The notes: generated by a model from the sequence alone, not told the origin. 64,000 bases of DNA from Herbaspirillum sp. LeCh32-8 (GCF_017814915.1 NZ_JAGIPZ010000003.1:124001-188000); one strand, 5' to 3'; counted from the first letter of the stretch, positions 42,096 through 51,167 are shown. Made by a program: numbers and translations.

Positions 42096-42908
42096 ATGAA
42101 TCCGATGAAAAAAGACAAACGCTTCCTCTGCTGCATGCTCGCCCTGTCCGCCCTCGCGCCTGGCCATGCATTCGCGCAATCCACGCCATCTTCCGTCGCC
42201 GGCGGATGGAACTACACCCTCGGCGTCGGCGCCATGCGCGGCCCGACCTACCCCGGCTCCGGCGACACCCATACCAAAGGCTTCCCGGTGCTGGGCGCCA
42301 CCTACGGCCGCTTCTTCGCCGGCGCGGCCGACGTGGGCGTAACGGTGCCGGTGGGCATCGGCTACAACCTGGTGCAGGATCAGCACTGGAAAGTGGGCAT
42401 CGGCGTCGGCTACGACATCTACAGCGTGCGCAAGGAGTCCGACAACGCCGCCAAGCTGCGCGGCCTGGGCGACATCGAGCGCACGGTGCGCACGTCCGTT
42501 TTCGCCAAGTACAGCAACGGCGGCATGTCGCTGTTCGGTGCGGTGGTGAGCTCGGCCAAGGGCCAGGGCACGCAGGTGAAGCTGGGCGCCGACGCGGCGC
42601 ACAGCATCACCCCCAGCCTGATCGTCAACGCCGGCCCCAGCGTCACCTGGGCCAATGCACGGTCCAACCAGACCTTCTATGGCATCAGCGCAGCGCAGAG
42701 CGCGAACTCGGGCCGCAGCCGCTACTCGCCATCGGCCGGTGTCAGCGACGTCACTTTCTCGGCCGGGCTGACCTACCTGCTCTCGCCCAGCTGGAGCCTG
42801 GGTTCGCGCATCAGCGTGTCCTACCTGCCCGATACCGTGAGCGACAGCCCGATCGTGGACAAGGACATCACCACCTCCTACGGCGTGTTCACCGCCTATC
42901 GCTTCTGA
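42096..42908 (+). CDS. MipA/OmpV-family outer-membrane protein
   Basis: A 270-residue beta-barrel. After a basic start and signal peptide (FLCCMLALSALAPGHAFA) the mature chain WNYTLGVGAMRGPTYPGSGD matches the MipA/OmpV opening, and it ends DITTSYGVFTAYRF with a terminal aromatic residue. Members act as scaffolds for murein synthesis enzymes or as outer-membrane channels; several are induced by two-component systems. The start is ATG 42096, or 42105 three codons in; neither has a strong ribosome binding site. Confidence 0.85.
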   Translation: MNPMKKDKRFLCCMLALSALAPGHAFAQSTPSSVAGGWNYTLGVGAMRGPTYPGSGDTHTKGFPVLGATYGRFFAGAADVGVTVPVGIGYNLVQDQHWKVGIGVGYDIYSVRKESDNAAKLRGLGDIERTVRTSVFAKYSNGGMSLFGAVVSSAKGQGTQVKLGADAAHSITPSLIVNAGPSVTWANARSNQTFYGISAAQSANSGRSRYSPSAGVSDVTFSAGLTYLLSPSWSLGSRISVSYLPDTVSDSPIVDKDITTSYGVFTAYRF

Positions 42909-42992
42909 ACGTGACGCTGCTTGCGTTGCCCTTGATCCCCGGCCCGGGCTGGCTGCTACTCAAGCAATGAGCGTCGACACAAAGGAAATCGC

Positions 42993-43493
42993 ATGGACAG
43001 GAAGACGGACGCCGGCGCCGAGCGCGCATTCGATGCGATGCGCTTCTACCTCTTCGAACAGGTCGACGTCGGGGATGCGTTGCGCGCCGCGGTGAGCCAG
43101 CTGCACGCGCACGCACAACGTCACGCGGTGGAAGTTGAAGTGATCCAGACCGCCGACTTCACCCGGCACGCGCATCGCTCCGCTTTCATGGTGCTGCTGA
43201 AGGCCTTGCTGGAAAACGCCATCCAGTTTTCGCCGCGCCACGGCAAGGTCACGGTGACGGCGTCGCCGCAGGGCCTGTCGGTCAGGGATAACGGCCCCGG
43301 TATGTCGGCCGACGAACTGGCCCGGGTCGGCCGCTGGTTCTGGCGCGGCGCCGCCGGTCAGGCAAGTTTTCGTGCGGGCATCGGCCTGGCAGTAGCCGGC
43401 GCCACCGTCGCCCGCCACGGCTGGACCCTGCACGCGGCCAACCTGCGTCCCGGTATGCTGTTCGTAGTGAGCTGGCGCCGTTTGTCGCGCTAG
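42993..43493 (+). CDS. Free-standing histidine-kinase-type ATPase domain
   Basis: A 166-residue protein made only of a GHKL/HATPase domain. N box FMVLLKALLENAIQFSPRHG, G1 box VRDNGPGMSADELARV, F box GRWFWRG, G2 box RAGIGLAVAGATVARHG. There is no sensor, membrane, HAMP or full HisKA dimerisation domain; only about 60 residues (FEQVDVGDALRAAVSQLHA) precede the ATPase. It may be a degraded kinase, or a partner acting with another kinase in trans. AAAGGA precedes the ATG. Its stop shares the palindrome CTAG with the stop of the convergent SNF2 gene. Confidence 0.8.
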   Translation: MDRKTDAGAERAFDAMRFYLFEQVDVGDALRAAVSQLHAHAQRHAVEVEVIQTADFTRHAHRSAFMVLLKALLENAIQFSPRHGKVTVTASPQGLSVRDNGPGMSADELARVGRWFWRGAAGQASFRAGIGLAVAGATVARHGWTLHAANLRPGMLFVVSWRRLSR

Positions 43494-45976
43494 GCTGCGC
43501 CGCTCACCTTCTCGGCAATGCCCGCCCCCAGCGGCGCCAGCAAGGCCATCACTTCTTCCTCGCCGAACTTGACCGCCTGCGCATCGTCGCGCCCCAGCAC
43601 GCCGTCGGCCAGTGCCGACTTGCGGGCCTGCAGTTCCAGCAGGCGCTCTTCGATGCTGCCTTCCACCACCAGTTTGTAGACGAACACCTGGCGCGTCTGT
43701 CCCAGGCGATGCGCGCGAGCGATGGCTTGCTCCTCCACCGCCGGGTTCCACCACGGGTCGACCAGCACCACGGTGTCGGCGGCGGTGAGGTTCAGGCCGA
43801 CGCCCCCGGCCTTCAGGCTGACCAGGAACAGCGGCGCCTGCTGCGCCTGGAAGCGCGCGATGACTTCGCCGCGCGCGGCGGGATCGGTGTCGCCGGTGAG
43901 CATGAGGTAGGGCAATGCCAGCTCGCGCAGCTCGACCTCGATCAGCGCCAGCATCGCCGTGAATTGCGAGAACACCAGCACCCGCCGACCCTCGGCCACC
44001 AGCGCCGGCAGCATGTCGCGCAACAGCTCGATCTTGGCGCGCTCGATGCCGCGCGGCATGCGGCCGCCCTTCAGCAGATAGGGATCGCAGCACACCTGGC
44101 GCAGCTTGAGCAGCGCGTCCATCACGGTGACCTGCGCGCCGCTCAGGCCGCGCCGCAGCAGGGCGCGGCGCACCTGCTTGTCGGCGGCGATGCGTACGCT
44201 TTCATAGAGCTCGCGCTGGCGGCCCTGCAGTTGCAAGCGTTCGACGATCTCGGTGCGCGGCGGCAGCTCCTGCAGCACGTCCTCCTTGCGCCGGCGCAGG
44301 ATGAAGGGACGCACGCGTTGCGCCAGCAGGCGGGCGCGCACGGTCTGGCCCTGCTCTTCGATGGGCTTGCGCCACAGGCGCGAGAAGCTGCGCGCGTCGC
44401 CGAGGAAGCCCGGCATCAGGAAATGGAATTGCGTCCACAGCTCGCCGAGGTGGTTCTCCAGCGGCGTGCCGGTCATGCTGAGGCGATGGCGCGCCTGCAA
44501 TTTGCGCGCGGCGGTGGCGGCGCGCGAGGAGGCGTTCTTGACGGTCTGCGCCTCGTCCAGCACCAGCAGGTGAAACCGCTGCTGCGCCAGTTGGTCGAGA
44601 TCGCGCCACAACAACGGATAGGTGGTCAGCACCAGATCAGCCGCGCCTGCGGCGATCTCAGCGAAGTGTTGTGCGCGACCTTCGCCGTGCAGCGTCAGCA
44701 CGCGCAGATCGGGCGCGATGCGGCGCGCTTCCTCGCGCCAGTTGAACAGCAGCGAGGTGGGCACCACCACCAGCGCCGGCAGGTCGAGCCGGCCGGATTG
44801 CTTTTCGATCAGGATGTGCGCCAGCACCTGGGCGGTCTTGCCCAGGCCCATGTCGTCGGCCAGGATGCCGGCCAGCTTTTGCTCGCGCAGGTATTGCAGC
44901 CAGGCCAGCCCCTGCAGCTGATAGCCGCGCAACTGGATCCCGAGGCCGGGCGGCGCGGCGATGCTGCGCACCGCGCCCGCCGCGCGCAGGCGCTGTGCCA
45001 GCTGCAGCACGCCGGCCTCGCCGCTCATGTGCCAGGGCGCGCCGCCATCCAGCGCCAGCAGCGCGCTGTGGATGGCGTCGAGGCGATGCGCATCCCACGG
45101 CGTCAGCCGCAGCGGGCCGTTCTTGCGCTTGAGGTCGTCCAGCAAATCCAGCAAGGCCAGCACCACCGCCTTCAGCGGCCCGGCCATGGCGTCGATGCGG
45201 CGACCGCCAGGCGCGCGCAGCGAGATCACCGCGTGCGGATCGATCTTTTCCACCTGCTGCGCGTCGGCCCAGCGCGGGTCGCGCCGCAGCAGGTCGGCCA
45301 CCATCGGGCCGACGTCCATCACCTCGCCGTCGACCTCGATGCCGATCGACAGCAGCCAGCGCCCGGACGGGTCAAGGCCGTCGAACACCTCGCTGGAAAA
45401 CGCGCGCGGCTGCAGCGGCGCAGCCACTTCCTTGCCCAGCACTTCGCCGGTCTCGCTGCTGACGATGAAGCGCCACGCGGTCACCGGCACGCTCTCGTGC
45501 GCAAAGCCCGGCCTGACCACCAGCGTCCAGCCCAGCTGCTGCAGGCGCGGCGCCTGGTCGGCCCAGAAGTCGCCGTAAAAATCTTCCTGCACCAGCGTCC
45601 ACAGGGGGCCGGCCTCGTGCAGCGGATTGCGCGCGCGCCATTGCAGCGCATCTTCGCGCAGCGGCAAAAAACCCAGTTCGCGGATCAGCTCCAGCGCCGC
45701 CGCTTCCGCCGCGTCATCACGCGTGATGTGGGCCGGCGTGTAGATGCTGTCGTCGTCGCTAAAGCCGACCGGCGCCGGCGTGCTCCAGCGCGCCGCGCCT
45801 TCGCCGTAGGTCCAGTCGATCTGCGCCACCGTCACCATGCCGCCGCGCGGACCGAACAGGCCATGCGCGCGCATGCCGAGCAGGCCGTCGCCGCGCGTGA
45901 GCGTTTGCAGCGTCAGGCGCGGATGAAAGGCGATGGCGATGGCGGTGTCGGTAGCGGTGACGTTGGATGAGGACAT
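43490..45976 (-). CDS. SNF2/RapA-type DEAD-box-like helicase (Swi2/Snf2 ATPase)
   Basis: An 828-residue ATPase. The N-terminal 330 residues are a bacterial SNF2-associated region. The core begins QLRGYQLQGLAWLQYLREQ, with Walker A ADDMGLGKTAQ, DEAQ box in LLVLDEAQTVKN, and MTGTPLENHLGELWTQFHF. The C-terminal helicase lobe includes GGVGLNLTAADTVVLVDPWW and AIARAHRLGQTRQVFVY. No zinc-binding SWIM domain is seen at the N-terminus, unlike the longer bacterial relatives. It probably remodels protein-DNA complexes or RNA polymerase. A TTG at 46003 would extend it by nine codons, but that TTG lies in the terminator T run of the upstream gene, so ATG 45976 is preferred. Confidence 0.9.
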   Translation of the reverse strand: MSSSNVTATDTAIAIAFHPRLTLQTLTRGDGLLGMRAHGLFGPRGGMVTVAQIDWTYGEGAARWSTPAPVGFSDDDSIYTPAHITRDDAAEAAALELIRELGFLPLREDALQWRARNPLHEAGPLWTLVQEDFYGDFWADQAPRLQQLGWTLVVRPGFAHESVPVTAWRFIVSSETGEVLGKEVAAPLQPRAFSSEVFDGLDPSGRWLLSIGIEVDGEVMDVGPMVADLLRRDPRWADAQQVEKIDPHAVISLRAPGGRRIDAMAGPLKAVVLALLDLLDDLKRKNGPLRLTPWDAHRLDAIHSALLALDGGAPWHMSGEAGVLQLAQRLRAAGAVRSIAAPPGLGIQLRGYQLQGLAWLQYLREQKLAGILADDMGLGKTAQVLAHILIEKQSGRLDLPALVVVPTSLLFNWREEARRIAPDLRVLTLHGEGRAQHFAEIAAGAADLVLTTYPLLWRDLDQLAQQRFHLLVLDEAQTVKNASSRAATAARKLQARHRLSMTGTPLENHLGELWTQFHFLMPGFLGDARSFSRLWRKPIEEQGQTVRARLLAQRVRPFILRRRKEDVLQELPPRTEIVERLQLQGRQRELYESVRIAADKQVRRALLRRGLSGAQVTVMDALLKLRQVCCDPYLLKGGRMPRGIERAKIELLRDMLPALVAEGRRVLVFSQFTAMLALIEVELRELALPYLMLTGDTDPAARGEVIARFQAQQAPLFLVSLKAGGVGLNLTAADTVVLVDPWWNPAVEEQAIARAHRLGQTRQVFVYKLVVEGSIEERLLELQARKSALADGVLGRDDAQAVKFGEEEVMALLAPLGAGIAEKVSGAA

Positions 45977-46001
45977 GCCGGCGGCAAGCGAAAACGCGGA
46001 C

Positions 46002-46032
46002 AAAAAAAGAAGCGGCCATTGTAGGCCGCTTC
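46002..46032 (-). terminator. Rho-independent terminator after the 61-residue protein gene
   Basis: Nine-bp perfect stem GAAGCGGCC / GGCCGCTTC with loop ATTGTA, followed on the reverse strand by seven T residues. It separates the small gene from the SNF2 gene. Confidence 0.9.
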
Positions 46033-46048
46033 CTTTACGTCGTGCAGT

Positions 46049-46234
46049 TCACTTCACCGGAGTGGGCGTGATGCACAAGTCCAGCATCACGGCGAAGGGC
46101 GTGCGGCCTTCGCCGGTGGCCCAGACCCATACCGCCCAGCACAGCAGCCCGCATACCAGCAGCAGGGCCAGCACAATATGCAGGCCGGAGGCGCGGCGCA
46201 GGAAGCTTTCGACGCTGTCGAACAGGGCGGTCAT
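46049..46234 (-). CDS. Small membrane protein, 61 residues
   Basis: A short amphipathic start (MTALFDSVESFLRRASGL) precedes one long hydrophobic helix (HIVLALLLVCGLLCWAVWVW) and a 20-residue tail ending CITPTPVK. No family recognised. No clear Shine-Dalgarno sequence, but a textbook terminator follows 17 bp after the stop, arguing that a transcript ends here. Function unknown. Confidence 0.6.
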   Translation of the reverse strand: MTALFDSVESFLRRASGLHIVLALLLVCGLLCWAVWVWATGEGRTPFAVMLDLCITPTPVK

Positions 46235-46460
46235 GGCGGAGGTGATCCGACTCGGAAAAGAAAAGGAAGCAGCATTTTACCCAAGCCCCCCCAGCCCCGG
46301 AATGGGACAAATTGCCGCAGTGTCGCCCCGGCAACATGGCAGCGGACGGCTGCGGCGCCGCCCTGGCTGCAATAAGCGCATTTGCTTGCGCGGATTTATT
46401 CGTTCCGGGCGGCGCGGCGCCTCCTTACCCTGTTGCCTTTACAGCCACATTGCGAGAGAC

Positions 46461-47438
46461 ATGGACATGAACGGCGAACAACACAGCCTGAAACGACGCC
46501 TGCTGCTGCAGGGCCTGGCCGCGGGCGCCTTGGCCGGCGGCGCGCCGCTGGTGCTGGCGGCGCAGGAGAAGGTGCTGCGCATCGGTTATCAGAAATTCAA
46601 TACGCTCAACATCCTCAAAGGCACCGGCAAGCTGGAGCAGGCGCTGCAGCCCAGGGGCTGGTCGGTGAAGTGGTTCGAGTTCGCGGCCGGCCCGCAGCTG
46701 ACCGAGGCGCTCAACGCCAATGCCATCGACTTCGGCCATGCAGCCGACACTCCGTCGGTGTTCGCCAACGCCTCGGGTGTGAACGCGGCCTACCTCGGCG
46801 CCGAGCAGCCGTATCCCAAGGGCATCGCCATCTTCGTGGCGCAGGATTCGCCGATTCGCAGCGTCAGGGACCTCAAGGGCAAGAAGGTCGCCACCGGGCG
46901 CGGCTGGAACGTGCAGTTCCTGCTATTGAAGGCGCTGGAGGAAGTCGGCCTGTCCTACAACGACATCGAACCGGTCTACGTGACCAATGCCGCCGACGTG
47001 CGCGCCGCCTTCCAGTCCGGCAACGTCGACGCGGCCACCTTGTGGGATCCCTTCCTGGCGGGCCAGGAGATCAGCACCCGGCCACGCATCCTGCGCGACG
47101 GCACCGGCTTGTCCAACAACCGCACCTTCCACCTCGCGGTGCCGACATTCGTCGACCAGAACAAGGACATCGTGCGCACGCTCTTCGTCGAGCTGAAGAA
47201 GGCTAACAACTGGACCCAGTCGCATCCGCAAGAGACCGCCGACCTGCTGGCGCCGCAACTGGGCGTAGATGCCAAGGTGCTGAAGCTGGCCACCGAACGC
47301 CGCAACTACACCACGGTGGCGGTGGACGCCGGCATCGTCGCCGAGCAGCAGCAGATCGCCGACGCTTTCCTGAAGCTGGGCCTGATCAAAAGCGCGGTGC
47401 GGGTGCAGGACAAGGTCTATCCGGACGTGTTGCTGTAA
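46461..47438 (+). CDS. Aliphatic-sulfonate-type ABC substrate-binding protein (SsuA-like)
   Basis: A 325-residue binding protein with a twin-arginine-like or Sec signal (LKRRLLLQGLAAGALAGG). The mature start VLRIGYQKFNTLNILKGTG and the segments FEFAAGPQLTEALNANAIDFG and GRGWNVQFLLLKALEE are SsuA-like. It would bind a sulfonate or similar organosulfur compound. No permease or ATPase follows; the next gene is a flavin monooxygenase of the matching chemistry. It may share a transporter encoded elsewhere. ATG 46461 or, two codons later, 46467 could be the start. Confidence 0.85.
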   Translation: MDMNGEQHSLKRRLLLQGLAAGALAGGAPLVLAAQEKVLRIGYQKFNTLNILKGTGKLEQALQPRGWSVKWFEFAAGPQLTEALNANAIDFGHAADTPSVFANASGVNAAYLGAEQPYPKGIAIFVAQDSPIRSVRDLKGKKVATGRGWNVQFLLLKALEEVGLSYNDIEPVYVTNAADVRAAFQSGNVDAATLWDPFLAGQEISTRPRILRDGTGLSNNRTFHLAVPTFVDQNKDIVRTLFVELKKANNWTQSHPQETADLLAPQLGVDAKVLKLATERRNYTTVAVDAGIVAEQQQIADAFLKLGLIKSAVRVQDKVYPDVLL

Positions 47439-47445
47439 GGCCGCC

Positions 47446-48744
47446 ATGCATCTCGCCGCCTTCCTGATCGCCGGCAACGCCGCCCATAGCCAGGCGCTGT
47501 GGCGCCATCCGCAGAGCCGCCGCGGCGGCTTCCTTGAGCTGGACTATTACCGCCACATCGCGCAGACCCTGGAGCGCGGCAAATTCGACCTGCTGTTTTT
47601 CGCCGACCGGCTGGCGGTGTCCACGCGCTATGGCGAGAACCACCGTCACGGCATCGCCGTGGGCGACCAGGATGCGACGCGGCTCGATCCCCTGCCCCTG
47701 CTCGGGGCGCTGGCCGCCGTCACGCAGCACATCGGCCTGGGCGCCACGCGTTCGACCACCTACTCGCAGCCCTACAGCCTGGCGCGCGAGTTCGCCACGC
47801 TGGACCATCTCTCGGGTGGGCGCGCGGCGTGGAACGTGGTGACCTCGGTCAACCAGGGCGAGGCCGATAACTTCGGCCTGAAGGAAACCCTGCCGCACGA
47901 CGTGCGCTACGACCGTGCCGATGAATTCCTCGAACTCACACACAAGCTGTGGCGCAGCTGGCAACCGGATGCATTGCGGCTGGAGGGTGACGGCGCTTAT
48001 GCCGATCCGGGCAAGGTCGAGGCCGTCGACCACCGCGGCGCGCATTTCAGCGTGCGCGGCCCGCTCAACATTCCGGCCACGCCGCAGCGCAGCCCGGTGA
48101 TCATCCAGGCCGGCTCCTCCGATCGCGGCCAGGACTTTGCCGCGCGCTGGGCCGAAGTGGTGTTCAACATCCAGCCCGACCTGGGGCGACTGCAAGGTTT
48201 CTACGGCGACCTGAAGGGACGCGCTCAACAATTCGGCCGACGCGCGCAGGACATCAAGATCCTCTCGGCCGTGATGCCCTTCGTCGGCCGCTCGCGCGCG
48301 CATGCCGAGGAGCTGCGCGAAGAAGCCAATGGGCTGGCCGATCCGCTGGTGGGCTTGTCCACGCTGTCGAGCCACATGAATGTAGACTTCTCCGCCTATG
48401 CGCCGGACGCGCCCATCGGCGACGTGCAGGTCAGCGGCATTCAGGGCCTGTTCAAATTGCTGAAGGAAATTTCCGCCGAACGCCAACTGACGCTGGCCGA
48501 CGCCGCCCGGCTGTACGCTCAGGGCGTGCTGACGCCGCAGGTGGCCGGCACCGCGGCGGACGTGGCGGACTGGCTGGAGGACATCGTGGCGCAAGGCGGC
48601 GCCGACGGCTTCGTGATCTCGCCCTCGCACCTGCCGCACGGCTTCGACGATTTCGTCGACGGCGTGGTGCCGGAATTGCAGCGCCGCGGATCACTGCGCA
48701 AGCAATATCAGGGCAACAGCTTGCGCGAACACTTGCGTGGATGA
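47446..48744 (+). CDS. Flavin-dependent monooxygenase, NtaA/SnaA/DszA family
   Basis: A 432-residue luciferase-like enzyme. FAEHLDD-type elements are represented by KFDLLFFADRLAVSTRYG. FMN-binding segments are LGATRSTTYSQPYSLAREF, TLDHLSGGRAAWNVVTSVN and SPVIIQAGSSDRGQDFAARWA. C-terminal GTAADVADWLEDIVAQGGADGF closes the barrel. Such enzymes use FMNH2 from a separate reductase to cleave sulfones, sulfonates or aminopolycarboxylates. Seven bases separate it from the SsuA-like gene, so a shared substrate, probably an organosulfur compound, is likely. No flavin reductase gene is adjacent. Confidence 0.9.
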   Translation: MHLAAFLIAGNAAHSQALWRHPQSRRGGFLELDYYRHIAQTLERGKFDLLFFADRLAVSTRYGENHRHGIAVGDQDATRLDPLPLLGALAAVTQHIGLGATRSTTYSQPYSLAREFATLDHLSGGRAAWNVVTSVNQGEADNFGLKETLPHDVRYDRADEFLELTHKLWRSWQPDALRLEGDGAYADPGKVEAVDHRGAHFSVRGPLNIPATPQRSPVIIQAGSSDRGQDFAARWAEVVFNIQPDLGRLQGFYGDLKGRAQQFGRRAQDIKILSAVMPFVGRSRAHAEELREEANGLADPLVGLSTLSSHMNVDFSAYAPDAPIGDVQVSGIQGLFKLLKEISAERQLTLADAARLYAQGVLTPQVAGTAADVADWLEDIVAQGGADGFVISPSHLPHGFDDFVDGVVPELQRRGSLRKQYQGNSLREHLRG

Positions 48745-48810
48745 AGATCAAAGCAGGGCATGCCGGTATCGGCTACCCTGTACGGCCTGACAACAACGTG
48801 AAGATGCGTC

Positions 48811-49341
48811 ATGCCCACCGCCCTGCTCATCATCGACGTACAGCAAGCCTTGTGCACCGGCCCCACGCCGGTGGCCGAGGCCGACCGCACCATCGCCAAC
48901 ATCAACCTGCTGTCGCAGCAGGCGCGCGCGGCGCGGGTGCCGGTGATCCTGGTGCAGCACGAGGACAGCGGCGCGCTGCGCCATGACAGTCCCGGCTGGC
49001 AGCTGGCCCAACGGCTGGAAGCCACCTCACAGGACGCGCGCGTGCGCAAGCGCGGCTCCGACGCCTTCCATCACACCGAGCTGCACTCGATGCTGAAGAT
49101 GCGCCACATCTCGCGCCTGGTGGTGTGCGGCATGCAGACCGAATTCTGCGTCGAGTCAACGGTGCGCCGCGCGCTGGCGCTGGGCTATCCGGTCACGCTG
49201 GTGGAGGACGGCCACACCACCATCGACAACGGCGTGCTGCAGGCAGCGCAGATCGTGGCCCACCACAACGCCACGCTGGCCAATCTGGGCGCGTACGGCG
49301 TGCGCGCCACCGTCACGCCGGCGCGCGATATTTCCTTCTGA
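48811..49341 (+). CDS. Cysteine hydrolase, isochorismatase family
   Basis: A 176-residue hydrolase with triad Asp9 (LLIIDVQQALC), Lys80 (ARVRKRGSDAF) and Cys113 (VCGMQTEFCVESTVRRAL). The cis-peptide before the catalytic cysteine region is typical. Substrate unknown; YcaC/isochorismatase-like amidases act on amides or enol ethers. It follows the monooxygenase by 66 bp on the same strand and might act on its product, but that is a guess. It converges on the DadA-like gene with 13 bases between stops. Confidence 0.88.
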   Translation: MPTALLIIDVQQALCTGPTPVAEADRTIANINLLSQQARAARVPVILVQHEDSGALRHDSPGWQLAQRLEATSQDARVRKRGSDAFHHTELHSMLKMRHISRLVVCGMQTEFCVESTVRRALALGYPVTLVEDGHTTIDNGVLQAAQIVAHHNATLANLGAYGVRATVTPARDISF

Positions 49342-49354
49342 GTACGATGGCGCT

Positions 49355-50641
49355 TTAGAAGCGCTGCGGGCTGAACGGCGCCAGGTCGATCTCCGGCGCC
49401 TGGCCCGCCAGCAGCTGCGCGGCGATGCGGCCGGTGCGGGCCGAGCAGCCCAGGCCGATGTGGCCGTGACCGTAGGCATGGACGATGTCGCGCGAGGCGC
49501 TGGCATAGCCGATGCACGGCATGCCGTCCGACGTGCTGGGGCGGCGGCCGAGCCAGAACTTCACATCCGCGGCCGGCAGCTCGCGCGGCAATCCCGGGAA
49601 CAGCTTGAGCGCGATGTCGCGCATGATCTCGCCGCGCCGCCAGTCGGGCGCCGCCTCGAAAGAGGCGAACTCGACCTGGCCGGCGATGCGCAGGCCGCCT
49701 TCCATTTGCGTAGCGATGATCTTGAATTCCGACACCATCATCGGCGTGTTGGCCGTGGCCTGCGCCTGGTGCCCGGCGATGGTGGCGTGATAGCCGCGCT
49801 CGCTCTCCAGCTGCACGCGGTCGCCGGCCTGCGCGGCCAGTTGCTTGGAGCGCGCGCCGGCGCAAATCACGGCGGCGTCGCAGACGACCTCGCCGTCCTC
49901 CGTCAACACCGCCTTGAGCCGGCCATGTTCAAGACGAAAACCGGTGGCGCGCCCCTGCACGCGACGCGCGCCGCGGGCGCGCGCGTAGGCGTCCAGCGCC
50001 TGCATGTAGGCGCCGGGGTTCTTGCAATGCCCGGCCTCGTCCACGTGCACGGCGAAGCCGAATGCGGGGTCGAGGTCGGGTTCGCGCTGGCGCAGCGCTT
50101 CGCCTTCCAGCTCGCTCCACTGGATACCCATGTCGCGCCGCACGCCCCAGCCGAAAGCGTCGTTCTCGAAATGCCGGCGCGAGCGGTAGACGTGCAGCAC
50201 GCCCGAGGTGTCGATCAGGTGACCCACGCCGGCGCGCTGCGCGAGCTCCTGATGCAGCAGCCGCGCATCGACCACCAGCGTGCGCAGCGCCTGCGCGGTG
50301 CGGCGGATGCGCGCGCGGCGCGCGCTGGCCAGGTTGCGCACCAGCCACGGCGCCAGACCCGGGAGATAACGCCAGCGGATCGATAACGGCCCCAGCGGAT
50401 CCATCAGGTAGCCCGGCACCTTCTTCCACATGCCCGGCTCCACCGGCGGGATTACCGAATGCGACGACAGCCAGCCGGCATTGCCGTAGCTCGACGCCTC
50501 CTCGCTGCCGGCCTCGTTGAAGTCGAGGATGGTGACCTGCAGCCCCTGGTCGAGCGCGTGAATGGCGCTCATCAGGCCGACGGCGCCGGCGCCGATGATC
50601 ACTGCGTGGCGGGGGAAGGAGAATTCAGCAGAAGTAGACAT
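49355..50641 (-). CDS. FAD-dependent D-amino-acid dehydrogenase (DadA-like)
   Basis: A 428-residue DAO-fold flavoprotein. FAD motif HAVIIGAGAVGLMSAIHALD near residue 10, then NEAGSEEASSYGNAGWLSS, typical of DadA. Further segments are GHCKNPGAYMQALDAYARA, ICAGARSKQLAAQAG and the C-terminal WLGRRPSTSDGMPCIGYA with AYGHGHIGLGCSARTGRI. It oxidises a D-amino acid or a similar amine to the keto acid, passing electrons to the respiratory chain. Stereo- and substrate specificity are uncertain; hydroxyproline-type substrates occur in the same branch. ATG 50641 begins the family-like part. Monocistronic. Confidence 0.87.
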   Translation of the reverse strand: MSTSAEFSFPRHAVIIGAGAVGLMSAIHALDQGLQVTILDFNEAGSEEASSYGNAGWLSSHSVIPPVEPGMWKKVPGYLMDPLGPLSIRWRYLPGLAPWLVRNLASARRARIRRTAQALRTLVVDARLLHQELAQRAGVGHLIDTSGVLHVYRSRRHFENDAFGWGVRRDMGIQWSELEGEALRQREPDLDPAFGFAVHVDEAGHCKNPGAYMQALDAYARARGARRVQGRATGFRLEHGRLKAVLTEDGEVVCDAAVICAGARSKQLAAQAGDRVQLESERGYHATIAGHQAQATANTPMMVSEFKIIATQMEGGLRIAGQVEFASFEAAPDWRRGEIMRDIALKLFPGLPRELPAADVKFWLGRRPSTSDGMPCIGYASASRDIVHAYGHGHIGLGCSARTGRIAAQLLAGQAPEIDLAPFSPQRF

Positions 50642-50777
50642 GAGGGCAAGCTTGGCGCGGGGAAACTGGAATGATAAGTGATCTCGCGCCGATGTTCCCG
50701 GTCGTAATTGACCGGCCTGACCCGCGCCCCTATGATCGGACTTCCTCCACCCACGACATCCATCAGGAGACCGAAGC

Positions 50778-51167
50778 ATGATCGACCATACCGGCGTCAT
50801 CGTCAGCGACTTCGACAAAGCGAAAGCCTTCTACACGGCCGCGCTCGCGCCCATCGGCTACACGCTGATCATGGAACTCCCCGCCGCCGTCACCGGCCAC
50901 ACCGACGTCGCCGGTTTCGGCGAGAACGGCAAGCCCGATTTCTGGGTCAGCCGCGGCACGCCCAACCAGCCGCCGATGCACGTGGCCTTCCGCGTCGAAC
51001 AGCGCGCCCCGGTCGACGCCTTCCACCGCGCCGCGCTGGCGGCCGGCGCACGCGACAACGGCGGCCCCGGCATCCGCGCGCACTACCATCCGGACTATTA
51101 CGGCGCCTTCGTGCTGGATCCGGATGGACACAATATCGAAGTCGTGTGTCACCAGCCGGCAGCCTGA
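50778..51167 (+). CDS. VOC-family protein
   Basis: A 129-residue single VOC domain: MIDHTGVIVSDFDKAKAFYT at the start with the first metal-position histidine, HVAFRVEQRAPVDAFHRAAL in the middle, and FVLDPDGHNIEVVCH at the end with the usual metal-binding glutamate. It resembles small glyoxalase-like proteins often co-located with SRPBCC proteins. AGGAG precedes the ATG. The next gene, an SRPBCC protein, follows by 94 bp. Substrate unknown. Confidence 0.88.
   Translation: MIDHTGVIVSDFDKAKAFYTAALAPIGYTLIMELPAAVTGHTDVAGFGENGKPDFWVSRGTPNQPPMHVAFRVEQRAPVDAFHRAALAAGARDNGGPGIRAHYHPDYYGAFVLDPDGHNIEVVCHQPAA

Noticed and set aside
43709..45970. 753-codon forward ORF opposite the SNF2 helicase
   Set aside because: Antisense shadow; helicase motifs on the reverse strand are complete.
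45976..46003. TTG start extending the SNF2 helicase by nine codons
   Set aside because: The TTG lies in the T run of the upstream terminator, so such a message would rarely be made; ATG 45976 is better.
45933..46460. Long N-terminal extension of the SsuA-like protein
   Set aside because: The frame is open, but it runs through the upstream small gene and a terminator, and the signal peptide begins only at 46461.
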